43,311 nucleotides of DNA from assembly GCA_000955795.1 (NCBI GenBank), contig JYOB01000018.1, forward strand, positions 1 through 43,311, given 5' to 3'. Source of the DNA: Burkholderiaceae bacterium 26 (GTDB lineage Bacteria > Pseudomonadota > Gammaproteobacteria > Burkholderiales > Burkholderiaceae). The notes under the pieces were generated by a model. That model saw only the letters and a program-made list of their open reading frames with translations, made no database searches and had not been told where the DNA came from. Below, in pieces: positions 17,531-26,568 of this stretch (position 1 is the stretch's first letter; the number at the start of each line of letters is the position of its first letter). The translations under genes and the position numbers were made by a program.

Positions 17531-18178
17531 ATGATCCGCAATGAACTGATCGACCAACTTGCCCGCACTCAGGCTTCCGCGCTCGAAACGCAGGGGCTTG
17601 GTCTGGTGCCGATGGTGGTCGAACAGTCTGGCCGCGGCGAGCGCGCCTACGACATCTACTCGCGCCTGCTCAAGGAGCGAGTGATCTTCATGGTGGGCGA
17701 GGTCAACGACCAGACTGCCAACCTCGTGGTGGCACAGTTGCTGTTCCTGGAAAGCGAGAATCCGGACAAGGACATCTCGCTGTACATCAATTCCCCGGGC
17801 GGTTCGGTATCGTCCGGTCTGGCGATGTACGACACGATGCAGTTCATCAAGCCGGACGTGTCCACGCTTTGCATGGGTATGGCGGCTAGCATGGGCGCAT
17901 TCCTGCTGGCGGCCGGCGCGAAGGGCAAGCGATTGGCCTTGCCGAACTCGCGCATCATGATTCACCAGCCTCTGGGCGGTGCACGTGGCCAGGCCTCGGA
18001 CATCGAGATCCAAGCGCGCGAGATTCTGTACTTGCGTGAGCGCCTGAACACCGTGCTTTCGGAAGCGACCGGTCAACCAGTCGACAAGATCGCGCGCGAC
18101 ACGGATCGCGACAACTTCATGAGTAGCGAACAGGCCAAGGAATATGGCCTGATTGACCAAGTCATCGCCAAGCGCTGA
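17531..18178 (+). CDS. clpP: ATP-dependent Clp protease proteolytic subunit
   Basis: This serine peptidase assembles as a 14-mer barrel and degrades proteins unfolded by ClpX or ClpA. The 215-residue protein has the catalytic triad Ser120 (MAASMGAF), His145 (MIHQPLGG) and Asp194 (DTDRDNF), with the same spacing as in E. coli. The N-terminal propeptide of about 18 residues resembles the self-processed leader. GGAG lies ahead of the ATG. It is 41 bases behind tig and is followed by a strong terminator at 18276, so clpX must have its own promoter or depend on read-through. Confidence 0.97.
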   Translation: MIRNELIDQLARTQASALETQGLGLVPMVVEQSGRGERAYDIYSRLLKERVIFMVGEVNDQTANLVVAQLLFLESENPDKDISLYINSPGGSVSSGLAMYDTMQFIKPDVSTLCMGMAASMGAFLLAAGAKGKRLALPNSRIMIHQPLGGARGQASDIEIQAREILYLRERLNTVLSEATGQPVDKIARDTDRDNFMSSEQAKEYGLIDQVIAKR

Positions 18179-18275
18179 AGTGTCAAAATCATGCGTCGAT
18201 GTGCGCGGTAGGCGGTATTGCCGGTGCGTTCCACGGCACACCGGTTAACCGCGTCAAACATGTCAAGCGGTGTCA

Positions 18276-18301
18276 AAAACGAGGCCTCGCGCCTCGTTTT
18301 T
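18276..18301 (+). terminator. Rho-independent terminator after clpP
   Basis: AAAACGAGGC-CTCGC-GCCTCGTTTTT is a perfect 10-bp stem (18276-18285 with 18291-18300) with a 5-base loop and a T-run. It lies about 100 bases after the clpP stop and about 75 bases before clpX, and is symmetrical enough to work in both directions. Confidence 0.9.
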
Positions 18302-18375
18302 GCTTTGAACAACACCTGCGGATCGTCGCCAGATAATTTGGCGTATGATGCTGCCAAGAACTACTGGTAATCGTT

Positions 18376-19650
18376 ATGGCGGACAAGAAAGGCTCGACTG
18401 GCGAAAAGCTGCTGTACTGCTCGTTCTGCGGCAAGAGTCAGCATGAGGTCAAGAAACTGATTGCCGGCCCCTCGGTCTTCATCTGCGATGAATGTATCGA
18501 CCTGTGCAACGAGATCATCCGGGACGAAGCTGCCATCTCCGAAAAGGAAGGTGGCTTGGCGGTCAAGTCCGATCTGCCCACGCCGCATGAAATTCGCCAA
18601 AGTCTGGACCAATATGTGATCGGTCAGGAGCAGGCCAAGAAGATCTTGGCGGTGGCGGTTTACAACCATTACAAGCGTTTGAAGCACCTCGGCAAGAAGG
18701 ATGATGTCGAGCTGTCCAAGAGCAACATCCTGCTCATCGGGCCGACTGGCTCGGGCAAGACCCTGCTTGCTCAAACGCTGGCGCGTCTCTTGAACGTGCC
18801 GTTCGTAATCGCCGACGCCACTACACTGACCGAAGCCGGTTATGTGGGCGAGGATGTCGAAAACATCATCCAGAAGCTGCTGCAGAATTGCAATTACGAG
18901 GTAGACAAGGCCCAGCGTGGCATCGTCTATATCGACGAAATCGACAAGATTTCGCGCAAGTCTGACAACCCTTCCATCACCCGGGACGTTTCTGGGGAAG
19001 GTGTGCAGCAAGCGCTGCTCAAGCTCGTCGAAGGAACGATGGCGTCGGTGCCCCCGCAAGGTGGTCGCAAGCATCCGAACCAGGACTTCCTGCAGGTGGA
19101 TACGACCAACATCCTGTTCATCTGCGGTGGCGCGTTCGATGGTCTGGAGAAGATCATCATGCAGCGCTCCGACAAGACCGGCATCGGTTTTGGTGCGGAG
19201 GTGCAGAGCAAGGAAGAGCGTGACGTCAGCGAAGTGCTGCCGCAGGTCGAGCCGGAAGATCTCATCAAGTTCGGTCTGATTCCCGAGTTGATCGGCCGTC
19301 TGCCCGTGGTGGCGACGCTGGCCAAGCTCGACGAGGCTGCCTTGATGGAAATCCTGGTCGAGCCCAAGAATGCAATCGTCAAGCAGTACCAGAAGCTGCT
19401 GGCAATGGAAGGGGTGGAACTGGAAATTCGTCCGAGCGCGCTTACGGCAATTGCCCGCAAGGCAATCAAGCGCAAGACGGGGGCGCGCGGTCTGCGTTCC
19501 ATTGTCGAGCACGCTTTGATGGATGTGATGTATGACCTCCCCAACCACAAGGGTGTGCAAAAGGTGGTGATCGATGAAAGTACGATCTCCGACGAAGGCA
19601 AGCCCTTGCTGATTTACGAAGAGCAACCCAAGGTTGCAGGTTCCAACTGA
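18376..19650 (+). CDS. clpX: ATP-dependent Clp protease ATP-binding subunit ClpX
   Basis: This AAA+ unfoldase (424 residues) delivers tagged proteins such as SsrA-tagged chains to ClpP. It has the N-terminal zinc-binding domain with four cysteines (Cys15, Cys18, Cys37, Cys40), Walker A GPTGSGKT (122-129), pore loop GYVG (155-158), Walker B IVYIDEID (183-190), and the IGF loop (TGIGFGAE) that docks on ClpP. It aligns with E. coli ClpX over nearly its full length. It starts 74 bases after the clpP terminator; a TATGAT at 18344-18349 is a possible -10. The ribosome-binding site is poor, but the zinc-finger homology leaves little room for another start. Confidence 0.97.
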   Translation: MADKKGSTGEKLLYCSFCGKSQHEVKKLIAGPSVFICDECIDLCNEIIRDEAAISEKEGGLAVKSDLPTPHEIRQSLDQYVIGQEQAKKILAVAVYNHYKRLKHLGKKDDVELSKSNILLIGPTGSGKTLLAQTLARLLNVPFVIADATTLTEAGYVGEDVENIIQKLLQNCNYEVDKAQRGIVYIDEIDKISRKSDNPSITRDVSGEGVQQALLKLVEGTMASVPPQGGRKHPNQDFLQVDTTNILFICGGAFDGLEKIIMQRSDKTGIGFGAEVQSKEERDVSEVLPQVEPEDLIKFGLIPELIGRLPVVATLAKLDEAALMEILVEPKNAIVKQYQKLLAMEGVELEIRPSALTAIARKAIKRKTGARGLRSIVEHALMDVMYDLPNHKGVQKVVIDESTISDEGKPLLIYEEQPKVAGSN

Positions 19651-19693
19651 CGCGAATGCCCGGCCGGGATGCGCCGTATGCGTCCCATGCAGG

Positions 19694-19721
19694 AAGCCGT
19701 TCGCTCGCGAGCGGCTTTTTT
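19694..19721 (+). terminator. Rho-independent terminator after clpX
   Basis: AAGCCG-T-TCG pairs with CGA-G-CGGCTT (19694-19703 with 19708-19717) around a CTCG loop, with one G-U pair, and is followed by a run of T. It separates clpX from the lon promoter. Confidence 0.85.
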
Positions 19722-19763
19722 TGCTTCGGGAAACCGGGTCGGCATGCGACTTGCAGCAGCGGT

Positions 19764-19791
19764 CTTGTAAAACCGTCGCTGTGCCCAATTT
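19764..19791 (+). promoter_or_regulatory. Sigma-32-type heat-shock promoter of lon
   Basis: CTTGTAA (19764-19770), 13 bases, then CCCAATTT (19784-19791) matches the sigma-32 consensus CTTGAAA-N13-CCCCATnT with one mismatch in each defined element. It ends 29 bases before the lon ATG, leaving a short leader carrying GGGGAAA. Heat-shock control of lon by RpoH is established in E. coli; here it is inferred from the match. Confidence 0.7.
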
Positions 19792-19820
19792 AGCCCTTAC
19801 ATGACTTTCTGGGGAAAATA

Positions 19821-22235
19821 ATGTCCGGAACCCAACTTTTACCCGCTGAGCAGATTCGCCTGCCGCTGTTGCCGTTGCGTGACGTGGTGGTGTTTCCGCA
19901 CATGGTGATTCCGCTGTTCGTGGGTCGCCCCAAATCCATCAAGGCGCTGGAAGCTGCGATGGAGGCGGGCAAGAGCATCATGCTCGTGGCGCAAAAGACC
20001 GCCGCCAAGGACGAGCCGACCGACAAGGATCTCTACGAGGTCGGCTGTATCGCCAACATTCTGCAGATGCTGAAGTTGCCGGACGGCACCGTGAAGGTGC
20101 TGGTCGAGGGCACGCAGCGCGCCAACATCCTTTCCGTTACCGACGACGAATCGCACTTCTTCTGCGAAGCTGTGCCCGTCGGTCCGGAGCCCACTGAATC
20201 GGCCGAGACCGAGGCGCTGCGTCGCGCCATCGTGTCGCAGTTCGATCAGTACGTGAAGCTGAACAAGAAGATCCCGCCTGAGATCCTGACTTCGCTGTCG
20301 GGCATCGATGAGCCGGGTCGCCTGGCTGACACCATCGCCGCGCATCTGCCGATCAAGCTCGAGCAGAAGCAGAAGATTCTCGAGATGTTCAACGTGACCG
20401 AACGTCTTGAGAGCCTGCTTTCGCAACTCGAAGGCGAGATCGACATCCTGCAGGTGGAAAAGCGCATCCGCGGCCGCGTCAAGCGCCAGATGGAGAAGAG
20501 TCAGCGCGAGTACTACCTGAACGAGCAGGTCAAGGCCATCCAGAAGGAACTGGGCGAAGGCGAAGAGGGCGCCGATCTCGAAGAGCTGGACAAGAAGATC
20601 AAGGCCGCCCGCATGCCGAAGGAGGCCAAGAAGAAGGCCGAGTCCGAGTTCAAGAAGCTCAAGTTGATGTCGCCGATGTCGGCCGAGGCAACGGTGGTGC
20701 GCAACTACATCGACACGTTGGTCGGTCTGCCGTGGCGCAAGAAGAGCAAGGTCAACAACGACCTGTCGAACGCCGAGCAGGTGCTGGATCAAGACCACTA
20801 CGGCCTGGAGAAGGTCAAGGAACGCATCCTTGAGTACCTCGCAGTGCAACAGCGCGTCGACAAGCTGAAGGCGCCGATTCTTTGCCTCGTGGGGCCGCCG
20901 GGTGTCGGCAAGACCTCGCTCGGGCAGTCGGTGGCGCGTGCAACGAACCGCAAGTTCGTGCGCATGGCGCTGGGTGGCGTGCGTGATGAGGCCGAGATTC
21001 GCGGTCACCGTCGTACGTACATCGGGTCGATGCCGGGCAAGATCCTGCAGAGCCTGACGAAGGTCGGGGTGCGCAACCCGCTGTTCCTGCTCGACGAAAT
21101 CGACAAGATGGGCGCGGATTTTCGCGGCGACCCGTCGTCTGCTCTGCTCGAAGTGCTGGACCCGGAACAGAACCACACGTTCCAGGACCACTACATCGAG
21201 GTGGACTTCGATCTGTCGGACGTGATGTTCGTAGCGACGTCGAACTCGCTGAACATTCCGGCACCGCTGCTGGACCGGATGGAAGTGATTCGCCTGTCGG
21301 GCTACACGGAAGACGAAAAGGTCAACATCGCCCGCCGCTACTTGCTGCCCAAGCAGATCAAGAACAATGGTCTGAAGGACGGCGAGATCGAGGTGACCGA
21401 AGCCGCGCTGCGCGACATCATCCGCTACTACACGCGGGAAGCTGGCGTGCGTTCGCTGGAGCGCGAGGTCTCGAAGATCTGCCGCAAGGTCGTCAAGCAA
21501 CTGCTGCTGAAGAAGGAAGCCAATACGTCCGTGAAGGTCGATTCGGAGAACCTGGACAAATTCCTTGGCGTGCGTCGTTTCGACTTTGGTCTGGCCGGCA
21601 AGGAAGACCAAGTCGGCCAAGTGACCGGTTTGGCATGGACCGAAGTGGGCGGCGATCTGCTGACCATCGAAGCCGCGCTGATGCCGGGCAAGGGCAACAT
21701 CACCCGCACGGGTTCGCTGGGCGACGTGATGAAGGAGTCGGTCGAGGCTGCGCGCTCGGTGGTGCGTTCGCGTTCGGCGCGCCTGGGTATCAAGGATGAG
21801 ATGTTCGAGAAGCGCGACATCCACATCCACGTGCCCGAAGGTGCGACGCCCAAGGACGGCCCGTCTGCGGGTATTGCGATGACGACGGCGCTAGTGTCTG
21901 TGCTGACCGGTATTCCGGTGCGCGCTGACGTGGCGATGACCGGCGAAATTACCCTGCGCGGTGAAGTGCTGCCGATTGGCGGCTTGAAGGAAAAGCTGCT
22001 GGCAGCACACCGCGGCGGCATCAAGCTGGCGCTGATTCCGGAAGAGAATGTCAAGGACTTGGCGGACATTCCGGACAACGTGAAGAACAGTATCGAGATT
22101 CAGCCGGTGCGCTGGATCGACAAGGTGCTGGAACTCGCGCTGGTGCGCAAGCCGGAGCCGCTGCCGGAAGAAGAAGCCAAGCCGGCACCCGCCAAGGGCG
22201 ACGACGGCAAGTCGCAGGAAATGGTGCATCACTGA
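19821..22235 (+). CDS. lon: ATP-dependent Lon protease
   Basis: This cytoplasmic AAA+ serine protease (804 residues) degrades misfolded and regulatory proteins. Domains in order: N-terminal LON substrate-binding domain (about 10-205, opening [20 protein letters not shown]), coiled-coil linker, AAA+ module with Walker A GPPGVGKT (358-365) and Walker B FLLDEIDK, and the C-terminal peptidase with the Ser-Lys dyad Ser682 (DGPSAG) and Lys725 ([14 protein letters not shown]). The C-terminal tail is rich in Pro, Glu and Lys. A sigma-32-like promoter precedes it and a terminator lies directly after it, so it forms a single-gene unit. Confidence 0.97.
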   Translation: MSGTQLLPAEQIRLPLLPLRDVVVFPHMVIPLFVGRPKSIKALEAAMEAGKSIMLVAQKTAAKDEPTDKDLYEVGCIANILQMLKLPDGTVKVLVEGTQRANILSVTDDESHFFCEAVPVGPEPTESAETEALRRAIVSQFDQYVKLNKKIPPEILTSLSGIDEPGRLADTIAAHLPIKLEQKQKILEMFNVTERLESLLSQLEGEIDILQVEKRIRGRVKRQMEKSQREYYLNEQVKAIQKELGEGEEGADLEELDKKIKAARMPKEAKKKAESEFKKLKLMSPMSAEATVVRNYIDTLVGLPWRKKSKVNNDLSNAEQVLDQDHYGLEKVKERILEYLAVQQRVDKLKAPILCLVGPPGVGKTSLGQSVARATNRKFVRMALGGVRDEAEIRGHRRTYIGSMPGKILQSLTKVGVRNPLFLLDEIDKMGADFRGDPSSALLEVLDPEQNHTFQDHYIEVDFDLSDVMFVATSNSLNIPAPLLDRMEVIRLSGYTEDEKVNIARRYLLPKQIKNNGLKDGEIEVTEAALRDIIRYYTREAGVRSLEREVSKICRKVVKQLLLKKEANTSVKVDSENLDKFLGVRRFDFGLAGKEDQVGQVTGLAWTEVGGDLLTIEAALMPGKGNITRTGSLGDVMKESVEAARSVVRSRSARLGIKDEMFEKRDIHIHVPEGATPKDGPSAGIAMTTALVSVLTGIPVRADVAMTGEITLRGEVLPIGGLKEKLLAAHRGGIKLALIPEENVKDLADIPDNVKNSIEIQPVRWIDKVLELALVRKPEPLPEEEAKPAPAKGDDGKSQEMVHH

Positions 22236-22259
22236 CACCGTAGCCTGCCAAGGTTGAAG

Positions 22260-22287
22260 AAGGGCCCGACATGTTCGGGCCCTTTTT
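22260..22287 (+). terminator. Rho-independent terminator after lon
   Basis: AAGGGCCCGA (22260-22269) pairs perfectly with TCGGGCCCTT (22275-22284) across a 5-base loop, followed by T residues. It lies 25 bases after the lon stop. Confidence 0.92.
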
Positions 22288-22327
22288 CTTTGCGCAGGCT
22301 GCGACGTGTGGCACACGGTTCTTCGCC

Positions 22328-22356
22328 TTGACACGTCGATTGGCGGCCACTTTAAT
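22328..22356 (+). promoter_or_regulatory. Sigma-70 promoter of hupB
   Basis: A consensus -35 TTGACA (22328-22333) is followed after exactly 17 bases by TTTAAT (22351-22356), one base off the -10 consensus. Transcription would start about 30 bases before the HU start codon, which carries a strong GGAGGTG ribosome-binding site. Confidence 0.8.
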
Positions 22357-22392
22357 GAATCCACACTAGCGGGTGTTCGGGGAGGTGGCACG

Positions 22393-22665
22393 ATGAACAA
22401 GACAGATCTCATCGACCATGTGGCGGCGCAAACTGACATGTCAAAAGCCGCGGCGGGGCGCGCCATCGACGCGCTGATCGACGGCATCAAAGATGCGTTG
22501 TGCGAAGGTGGGTCGGTCACGCTGGTCGGCTTCGGTACGTTTCTCGTCGGCAAGCGATCCTCACGTAATGGACGCAATCCGCGTACGGGGGCGGCCATCA
22601 CGATCGAAGGTGGCAAGGTTGCGAAATTCAAACCTGGCAAAGCGCTAAAAGATGCGCTAAACTAG
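22393..22665 (+). CDS. hupB: DNA-binding protein HU
   Basis: This 90-residue histone-like protein binds and bends DNA as a dimer and organises the nucleoid. It starts [20 protein letters not shown] and has the family signature [10 protein letters not shown] near residues 46-55 followed by the DNA-gripping arm ([14 protein letters not shown]), and ends [18 protein letters not shown] sits just before the ATG and a near-consensus promoter lies at 22328-22356. The lon-hup order is conserved in proteobacteria. Symbol assigned by synteny; HU-beta and HU-alpha are not distinguished by sequence alone. Confidence 0.95.
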   Translation: MNKTDLIDHVAAQTDMSKAAAGRAIDALIDGIKDALCEGGSVTLVGFGTFLVGKRSSRNGRNPRTGAAITIEGGKVAKFKPGKALKDALN

Positions 22666-22698
22666 CGGGCTTTGGTGCTCGTGAGTGACAACGCGGGC

Positions 22699-22713
22699 GC
22701 CGGACAGTCCGGC
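22699..22713. repeat. Short GC-rich inverted repeat before tRNA-Val
   Basis: GCCGGAC-A-GTCCGGC folds as a 6-bp stem with a 3-base loop, 20 bases upstream of the tRNA. It lacks a T-run. It could aid 3'-end formation of hup mRNA or 5' processing of the tRNA precursor; neither is shown. Confidence 0.4.
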
Positions 22714-22732
22714 TCACGCCGGCAGTACGAAC

Positions 22733-22808
22733 GGGTGCTTAGCTCAGTTGGTAGAGCAGCGCCCTTACAAGGCGCGGGTCGGGAGTTCGAGCCTCTCAGC
22801 ACCCACCA
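22733..22808 (+). tRNA. tRNA-Val (anticodon TAC)
   Basis: The 76 bases from GGGTGCTTAGCTCAG to GCACCCACCA fold as a cloverleaf. The acceptor arms GGGTGCT/AGCACCC pair, the anticodon stem GCGCC/GGCGC encloses the loop CTTACAA with anticodon TAC at 22766-22768, and the T-loop is TTCGAGC. CCA is encoded. It is followed 44 bases later by tRNA-Asp, probably as one transcript. Confidence 0.97.
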
Positions 22809-22852
22809 TCGTTCGTATTGCCGCTCCAGCGTCGGATGGTCCGACCCAATTT

Positions 22853-22929
22853 GGAGCGGTAGTTCAGTCGGTTAGAATACCGGCCTGTCACGCCGGGGGT
22901 CGCGGGTTCGAGTCCCGTCCGCTCCGCCA
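22853..22929 (+). tRNA. tRNA-Asp (anticodon GTC)
   Basis: The 77 bases from GGAGCGGTAGTTCAG to CCGCTCCGCCA form a cloverleaf with acceptor GGAGCGG/CCGCTCC, anticodon stem CCGGC/GCCGG around CTGTCAC, anticodon GTC at 22887-22889, and T-loop TTCGAGT. CCA is encoded. A terminator follows 11 bases downstream. Confidence 0.97.
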
Positions 22930-22939
22930 AATCCTGTGC

Positions 22940-22970
22940 AAAGGCCCGATTCGTTCGGGCCTTTGTCTTT
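22940..22970 (+). terminator. Rho-independent terminator of the tRNA-Val/Asp unit
   Basis: AAAGGCCCGA (22940-22949) pairs with TCGGGCCTTT (22955-22964) across a 5-base loop, followed by GTCTTTT. It closes the tRNA transcript ahead of ppiD. Confidence 0.9.
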
Positions 22971-23086
22971 TCAGCGGCGAATGCGTTGCAGGCCATGCTT
23001 GCGCGCTGTGCCGCGATTGTCCGGAATGTCGGCGGCACCTGATAGAATCGCCGGATTTTCCATCTTCCATTCACCTCCGGTCCAGC

Positions 23087-25027
23087 ATGCTTGATTTCGT
23101 ACGTACGCATCGGCGCTTGATGTTTCTGGTGCTGCTGATTCTGGTGTTCCCTTCGTTCGTGTTCTTCGGCGTGCAGAGCTATTCGAGCTTCATGGACAGC
23201 TCGCATGACGCGGCCAAGGTCGACGGCAAGGTCATCTCCACCAACGAAGTCGACGCGCGCGTGCGCGAGCAGACAGAGCGTCTGCGCCAGATGCTTGGTG
23301 CGCAATATGATCCGCGCCAGTTCGAAGGTCCGCAGATGCGCCGCGATGTGCTCGACGGCATCATCCAGCAACGCGTCTTGGCCAATGAGGTTGTGCGTGC
23401 AAACCTGACCATCTCGAACGAGAAGATTCGCGACACTATCCTGCAGATTCCGGCCGTGGCAGCGCTGCGCAAGCCGGATGGCTCGTTCGATCAGGAAGCC
23501 TACGTCCGCCTGCTTTCCGCGCAAAACATGACGCCCGAGCAGTTGGAAGGCAATCTGCGTTTTGAGCTGTCCCAGCAACAGATTCCGCAATCGATCGTGT
23601 CGTCGGCGTTCGTGCCGAAGTCGCTGGTGGAGCGACTGATCCAGGTACGCGATCAGCAACGCGAAGTGCAGGCGCTGCTGTTCAAGCCGGCTGACTACGC
23701 TGCAAAGGTCAACCCGGACGACAAGGCGATTCAGGCTTATTACGACGCGCACCAGCAGGAGTTCTCCGTGCCGGAGCAGGTCAAGGCCGAGTATGTCGTG
23801 TTCTCGGGCGAAGACATGATGAAGCAGATTCCGGTCACGCCTGAGCAGATCAAGGAGTACTACGACCAGAACGCTGCGCGCTTCAAGACCCAGGAAGAAC
23901 GCCGCGCCGCGCACATCCTGATCAAGCTGCCCGACAACGCCAAGCCCGCCGACAAGGAAGCCGCCAAGAGGAAGGCCGAAGAAGTGCTTGCCGAGGTGCG
24001 CAAGAACCCCGCGAGCTTTGCCGAGCTGGCCAAGAAGTACTCGGGCGATCCGGGTTCGGCTGCGCAGGGCGGTGAACTGGGCTTCCTGGGCAAGGGTGCG
24101 ACCGTGCCTCCGTTCGAGAACGCTTTGTTTGCGCTCAAGCAGCCGGGCGACATCAGCGATGTGGTCCAAAGCGATTTCGGTTTCCACATCATCAAGCTGG
24201 AAGAAGTGAAGGGCGGCGGCGTGCAGCCGCTGGAAGCCGTCAAGCCGGAGCTTGAACGCGAACTGCGTACGCAACTCGCCAACAAGAAGTATTCGGAGCT
24301 GGCTGATGCGTTTTCCAACACGGTGGAAGACCAGTCCGACAGCCTGAAGCCGGTGGCTGACAAGCTCAAGCTGCAGATTCAGACGGCCGACAACGTGACC
24401 CGCACACCGAGCCCGGCGCAGTCAGGCAGCCCGATAGGCAACGACAAGGTGCTCAAGGCGCTGTTTGCAGACGACGTGATCAAGAATCACCGCAATACGG
24501 CCGCCATCCAGGTGGGACCGACCACGCTGGTTGCGGCGCGGGCGGCGGAGTATCGTCCCGCCACGGTCAAGAAGCTGGCGGACGTGCGTGAGCAGGTCAA
24601 GGCCAAGGTGATCGCCGAGCAAGCGGCTGCGCTGGCCAAGAAGGCTGGCGAAGAGAAACTGGCCGCAGTGAAGCAGAGCAACAGCGCCGATGGCTTCAGC
24701 GCAGCACAGACGGTCTCGCGCCAGCAGGCACAGGGCACGTCGCCCGCTGCACTGACGGCAATCTTGCGTGCTGATGCGACCAAGCTTCCGGTCACCATCG
24801 GCGTGGACCTGGGTGCCCAAGGCTACGCGCTGTATCGCATCAACAAGGTGCTGCCGCCGGCCAACGTGGACGAGGCGCGCCGCGCTGCCGATGCTCAGCA
24901 ACTGGCTCAGGCCGCTGGCCAGACTGAGTTCAATGCCTACTACGAAGCACTGAAGGCGCGCTCGAAGGTGAAGATCAACAGTAACGTGATTGACGCCAGC
25001 AAACCTGCCAATACGGCAGAGGACTGA
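23087..25027 (+). CDS. ppiD: Periplasmic peptidyl-prolyl isomerase/chaperone PpiD
   Basis: This inner-membrane-anchored periplasmic folding factor of 646 residues works near the Sec translocon. One N-terminal membrane helix (about 10-32, RLMFLVLLILVFPSFVFFGV) is followed by a SurA-N-like chaperone domain, one parvulin (PPIC) domain at about 270-375 (RRAAHILIKL, then GELGFLGKGATVPPFENALF), and a C-terminal domain. The start MLDFVRTHRRL aligns with PpiD proteins; the long open frame upstream covers the tRNAs and is not coding. The ribosome-binding site is weak. TAGAAT at 23043-23048 is a likely -10. A strong terminator follows. Confidence 0.95.
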   Translation: MLDFVRTHRRLMFLVLLILVFPSFVFFGVQSYSSFMDSSHDAAKVDGKVISTNEVDARVREQTERLRQMLGAQYDPRQFEGPQMRRDVLDGIIQQRVLANEVVRANLTISNEKIRDTILQIPAVAALRKPDGSFDQEAYVRLLSAQNMTPEQLEGNLRFELSQQQIPQSIVSSAFVPKSLVERLIQVRDQQREVQALLFKPADYAAKVNPDDKAIQAYYDAHQQEFSVPEQVKAEYVVFSGEDMMKQIPVTPEQIKEYYDQNAARFKTQEERRAAHILIKLPDNAKPADKEAAKRKAEEVLAEVRKNPASFAELAKKYSGDPGSAAQGGELGFLGKGATVPPFENALFALKQPGDISDVVQSDFGFHIIKLEEVKGGGVQPLEAVKPELERELRTQLANKKYSELADAFSNTVEDQSDSLKPVADKLKLQIQTADNVTRTPSPAQSGSPIGNDKVLKALFADDVIKNHRNTAAIQVGPTTLVAARAAEYRPATVKKLADVREQVKAKVIAEQAAALAKKAGEEKLAAVKQSNSADGFSAAQTVSRQQAQGTSPAALTAILRADATKLPVTIGVDLGAQGYALYRINKVLPPANVDEARRAADAQQLAQAAGQTEFNAYYEALKARSKVKINSNVIDASKPANTAED

Positions 25028-25053
25028 TACGGCGCGCAAAAGTTAGCCTGACG

Positions 25054-25088
25054 AAAAAGCCCCCTCGACATCGAGGGGGCTTTTTTTT
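25054..25088. terminator. Bidirectional terminator between ppiD and the signal peptidase gene
   Basis: AAAAAGCCCCCTCGA-CA-TCGAGGGGGCTTTTT forms a very strong stem with A- and T-runs on either side, so it serves ppiD on the plus strand and the convergent signal peptidase gene (stop at 25108) on the minus strand. Confidence 0.93.
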
Positions 25089-25107
25089 CGTATTTTTTTG
25101 CAGGCGA

Positions 25108-25800
25108 CTAGTCCAGCGGTTTGCCGATGCGCGCGAGGCGCGGCATGTACCAGTGGTCCGGGTTGAACGATACTGCCACGTGGGAAGTGCGGGCGATCAG
25201 GTTCTTGCGCGGTACGAGGCCGAAGTAGCGAGAGTCGCGGCTGTTGTCGCGGTTGTCGCCCAGCATGAGGTAGTGGTCTTGAGGGACGGTGATGGGGCCG
25301 AAGCTGCGCAATGCTCGCACTTCCGGCAAGACCATCACCGTATGCTCGCGGCCGGGCAGCGCTTCGGACCAGAGTTCGTGCGGCAGCGTCGCCGTCGCTT
25401 GGGGCAACGCTCCGGGCGCGACGTCCGGCAATGGGGTATAGGCGATGTGCTGGTGGTTGATGTAGAGCGCTTCGCCGCGCATTTCAACGACATCGCCAGG
25501 TAGGCCGATCAGCCGCTTGACGAGCTTCGTGCCATCTTCCGGAGAGGAGAAGACCACGACTTCACCACGTCGCGGCTCGTTGCCGCGTTTGAGCCAGACG
25601 GTGGTGGCCGGTACGCGCACGCCGTAAGCCAACCGGTTCATCAGGATGTAGTCGCCCTCGATGAGGGTGGGGTTCATCGAGCCGCTGGGCACGACTGCCC
25701 AGTCGGCAATGCAGGCGCGGAAGGCAAAGAGCAACGACATGCCGACCAGGAACCGCTTGTTGTCGCGCGCTGCACGCAGCCCGTTTGCCAGAAGCTTCAT
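25108..25800 (-). CDS. lepB: Signal peptidase I, second (LepB-like) paralogue
   Basis: This membrane-bound serine protease is expected to remove signal peptides from exported proteins. The 230-residue protein has the Ser-Lys dyad: Ser41 in VPSGSMNPTL and Lys95 in TKLVKRLIGLPGD, plus the box GDNRDNSRDSRYFG. Only one N-terminal hydrophobic segment (about 18-38) precedes the catalytic Ser, unlike the two-helix topology of the main LepB. Ralstonia normally also has lepB next to lepA, so this is probably an additional enzyme with its own substrates; that is inference. The ATG at 25800 follows GGCGGA; a longer frame is open upstream but lacks support. The upstream TesA-type gene ends 84 bases before this start in the same direction. 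Confidence 0.85.
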   Translation of the reverse strand: MKLLANGLRAARDNKRFLVGMSLLFAFRACIADWAVVPSGSMNPTLIEGDYILMNRLAYGVRVPATTVWLKRGNEPRRGEVVVFSSPEDGTKLVKRLIGLPGDVVEMRGEALYINHQHIAYTPLPDVAPGALPQATATLPHELWSEALPGREHTVMVLPEVRALRSFGPITVPQDHYLMLGDNRDNSRDSRYFGLVPRKNLIARTSHVAVSFNPDHWYMPRLARIGKPLD

Positions 25801-25884
25801 GGTGTCCGCCCGTGTGAGATGTGGCCGCGCATGCGACTTAGGAACCCAATGCGCCTGGTGGCGCAAGTCCGCGCGGCAGAATTG

Positions 25885-26568
25885 TCATCTTCCGACCCGG
25901 GCTTTGAGAAGAGGTTCCAGTTTGGGCCACACGTTATCGAGCATCGTCGGTTGCGCCGCGGCAATGGGGTGGATGCGGTCTTCCTGGAACCAGTCTGGCC
26001 GTTGCGCAACGCCTTCGAGCAGGAATGGCACCAGCGGCAGCTTGTACTGCTGCGCCAGCTTGCCGAACATGGCGAAGAAGCGCTCGCTGTAATCCGGGCC
26101 GTAGTTGGGCGGGATGCGCATGCCCACCAGCAACACCTTCGCGCCGGCTGCTTGCGAGGCTTCGATCATTGCCTTCATGTTGCCCTCGCTGGATGCAAGC
26201 GAGAGGCCGCGCAGCGCATCGTTGCCGCCCAGTTCGAGAATCACGACAGAGGGCTTTTCGCGTGTCAGCACGGCGGGCAGGCGTGAGCGGCCGCCGGCCG
26301 TGGTGTCGCCGCTGATGCTTGCATTGGCGACGCTATAATCGGGCTTCCGTTCTTTGAGGCGCTTGTCGAGCAACGCGACCCAGCCTGTGCCTTGCGCAAG
26401 GCCGTATCCCGCCGACAGGCTGTCACCCAGCACCACCACGCGATGCGATGCCGGCGCGCCTTGTGCTGCAGCCATCTGCGCGAGTGGCAGCATGCCGAAC
26501 ACTGCGCAGCCAAGCGCTGCTACAAGTGACTTCACGCTGCGTCTTCTACTACCTACCAGTCCAATCAT
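25885..26568 (-). CDS. tesA: Periplasmic GDSL esterase, TesA-type (lysophospholipase/thioesterase)
   Basis: This SGNH hydrolase of 227 residues cleaves acyl-CoA thioesters, lysophospholipids and aryl esters in the periplasm. The N-terminus is a good signal peptide: basic GSRRRSVKS, a hydrophobic core, and cleavage near MAAAQG. Catalytic blocks are Ser50 in GDSLSAGYG, Gly-Asn116-Asp in GGNDALRG, and Asp197/His200 in DRIHP. The start codon overlaps that of the divergent ybbA by two bases, the same tesA/ybbA pairing as in E. coli. GGAAGA lies about 7 bases upstream, inside ybbA. It runs toward the signal peptidase gene and may be co-transcribed. Confidence 0.92.
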   Translation of the reverse strand: MIGLVGSRRRSVKSLVAALGCAVFGMLPLAQMAAAQGAPASHRVVVLGDSLSAGYGLAQGTGWVALLDKRLKERKPDYSVANASISGDTTAGGRSRLPAVLTREKPSVVILELGGNDALRGLSLASSEGNMKAMIEASQAAGAKVLLVGMRIPPNYGPDYSERFFAMFGKLAQQYKLPLVPFLLEGVAQRPDWFQEDRIHPIAAAQPTMLDNVWPKLEPLLKARVGR

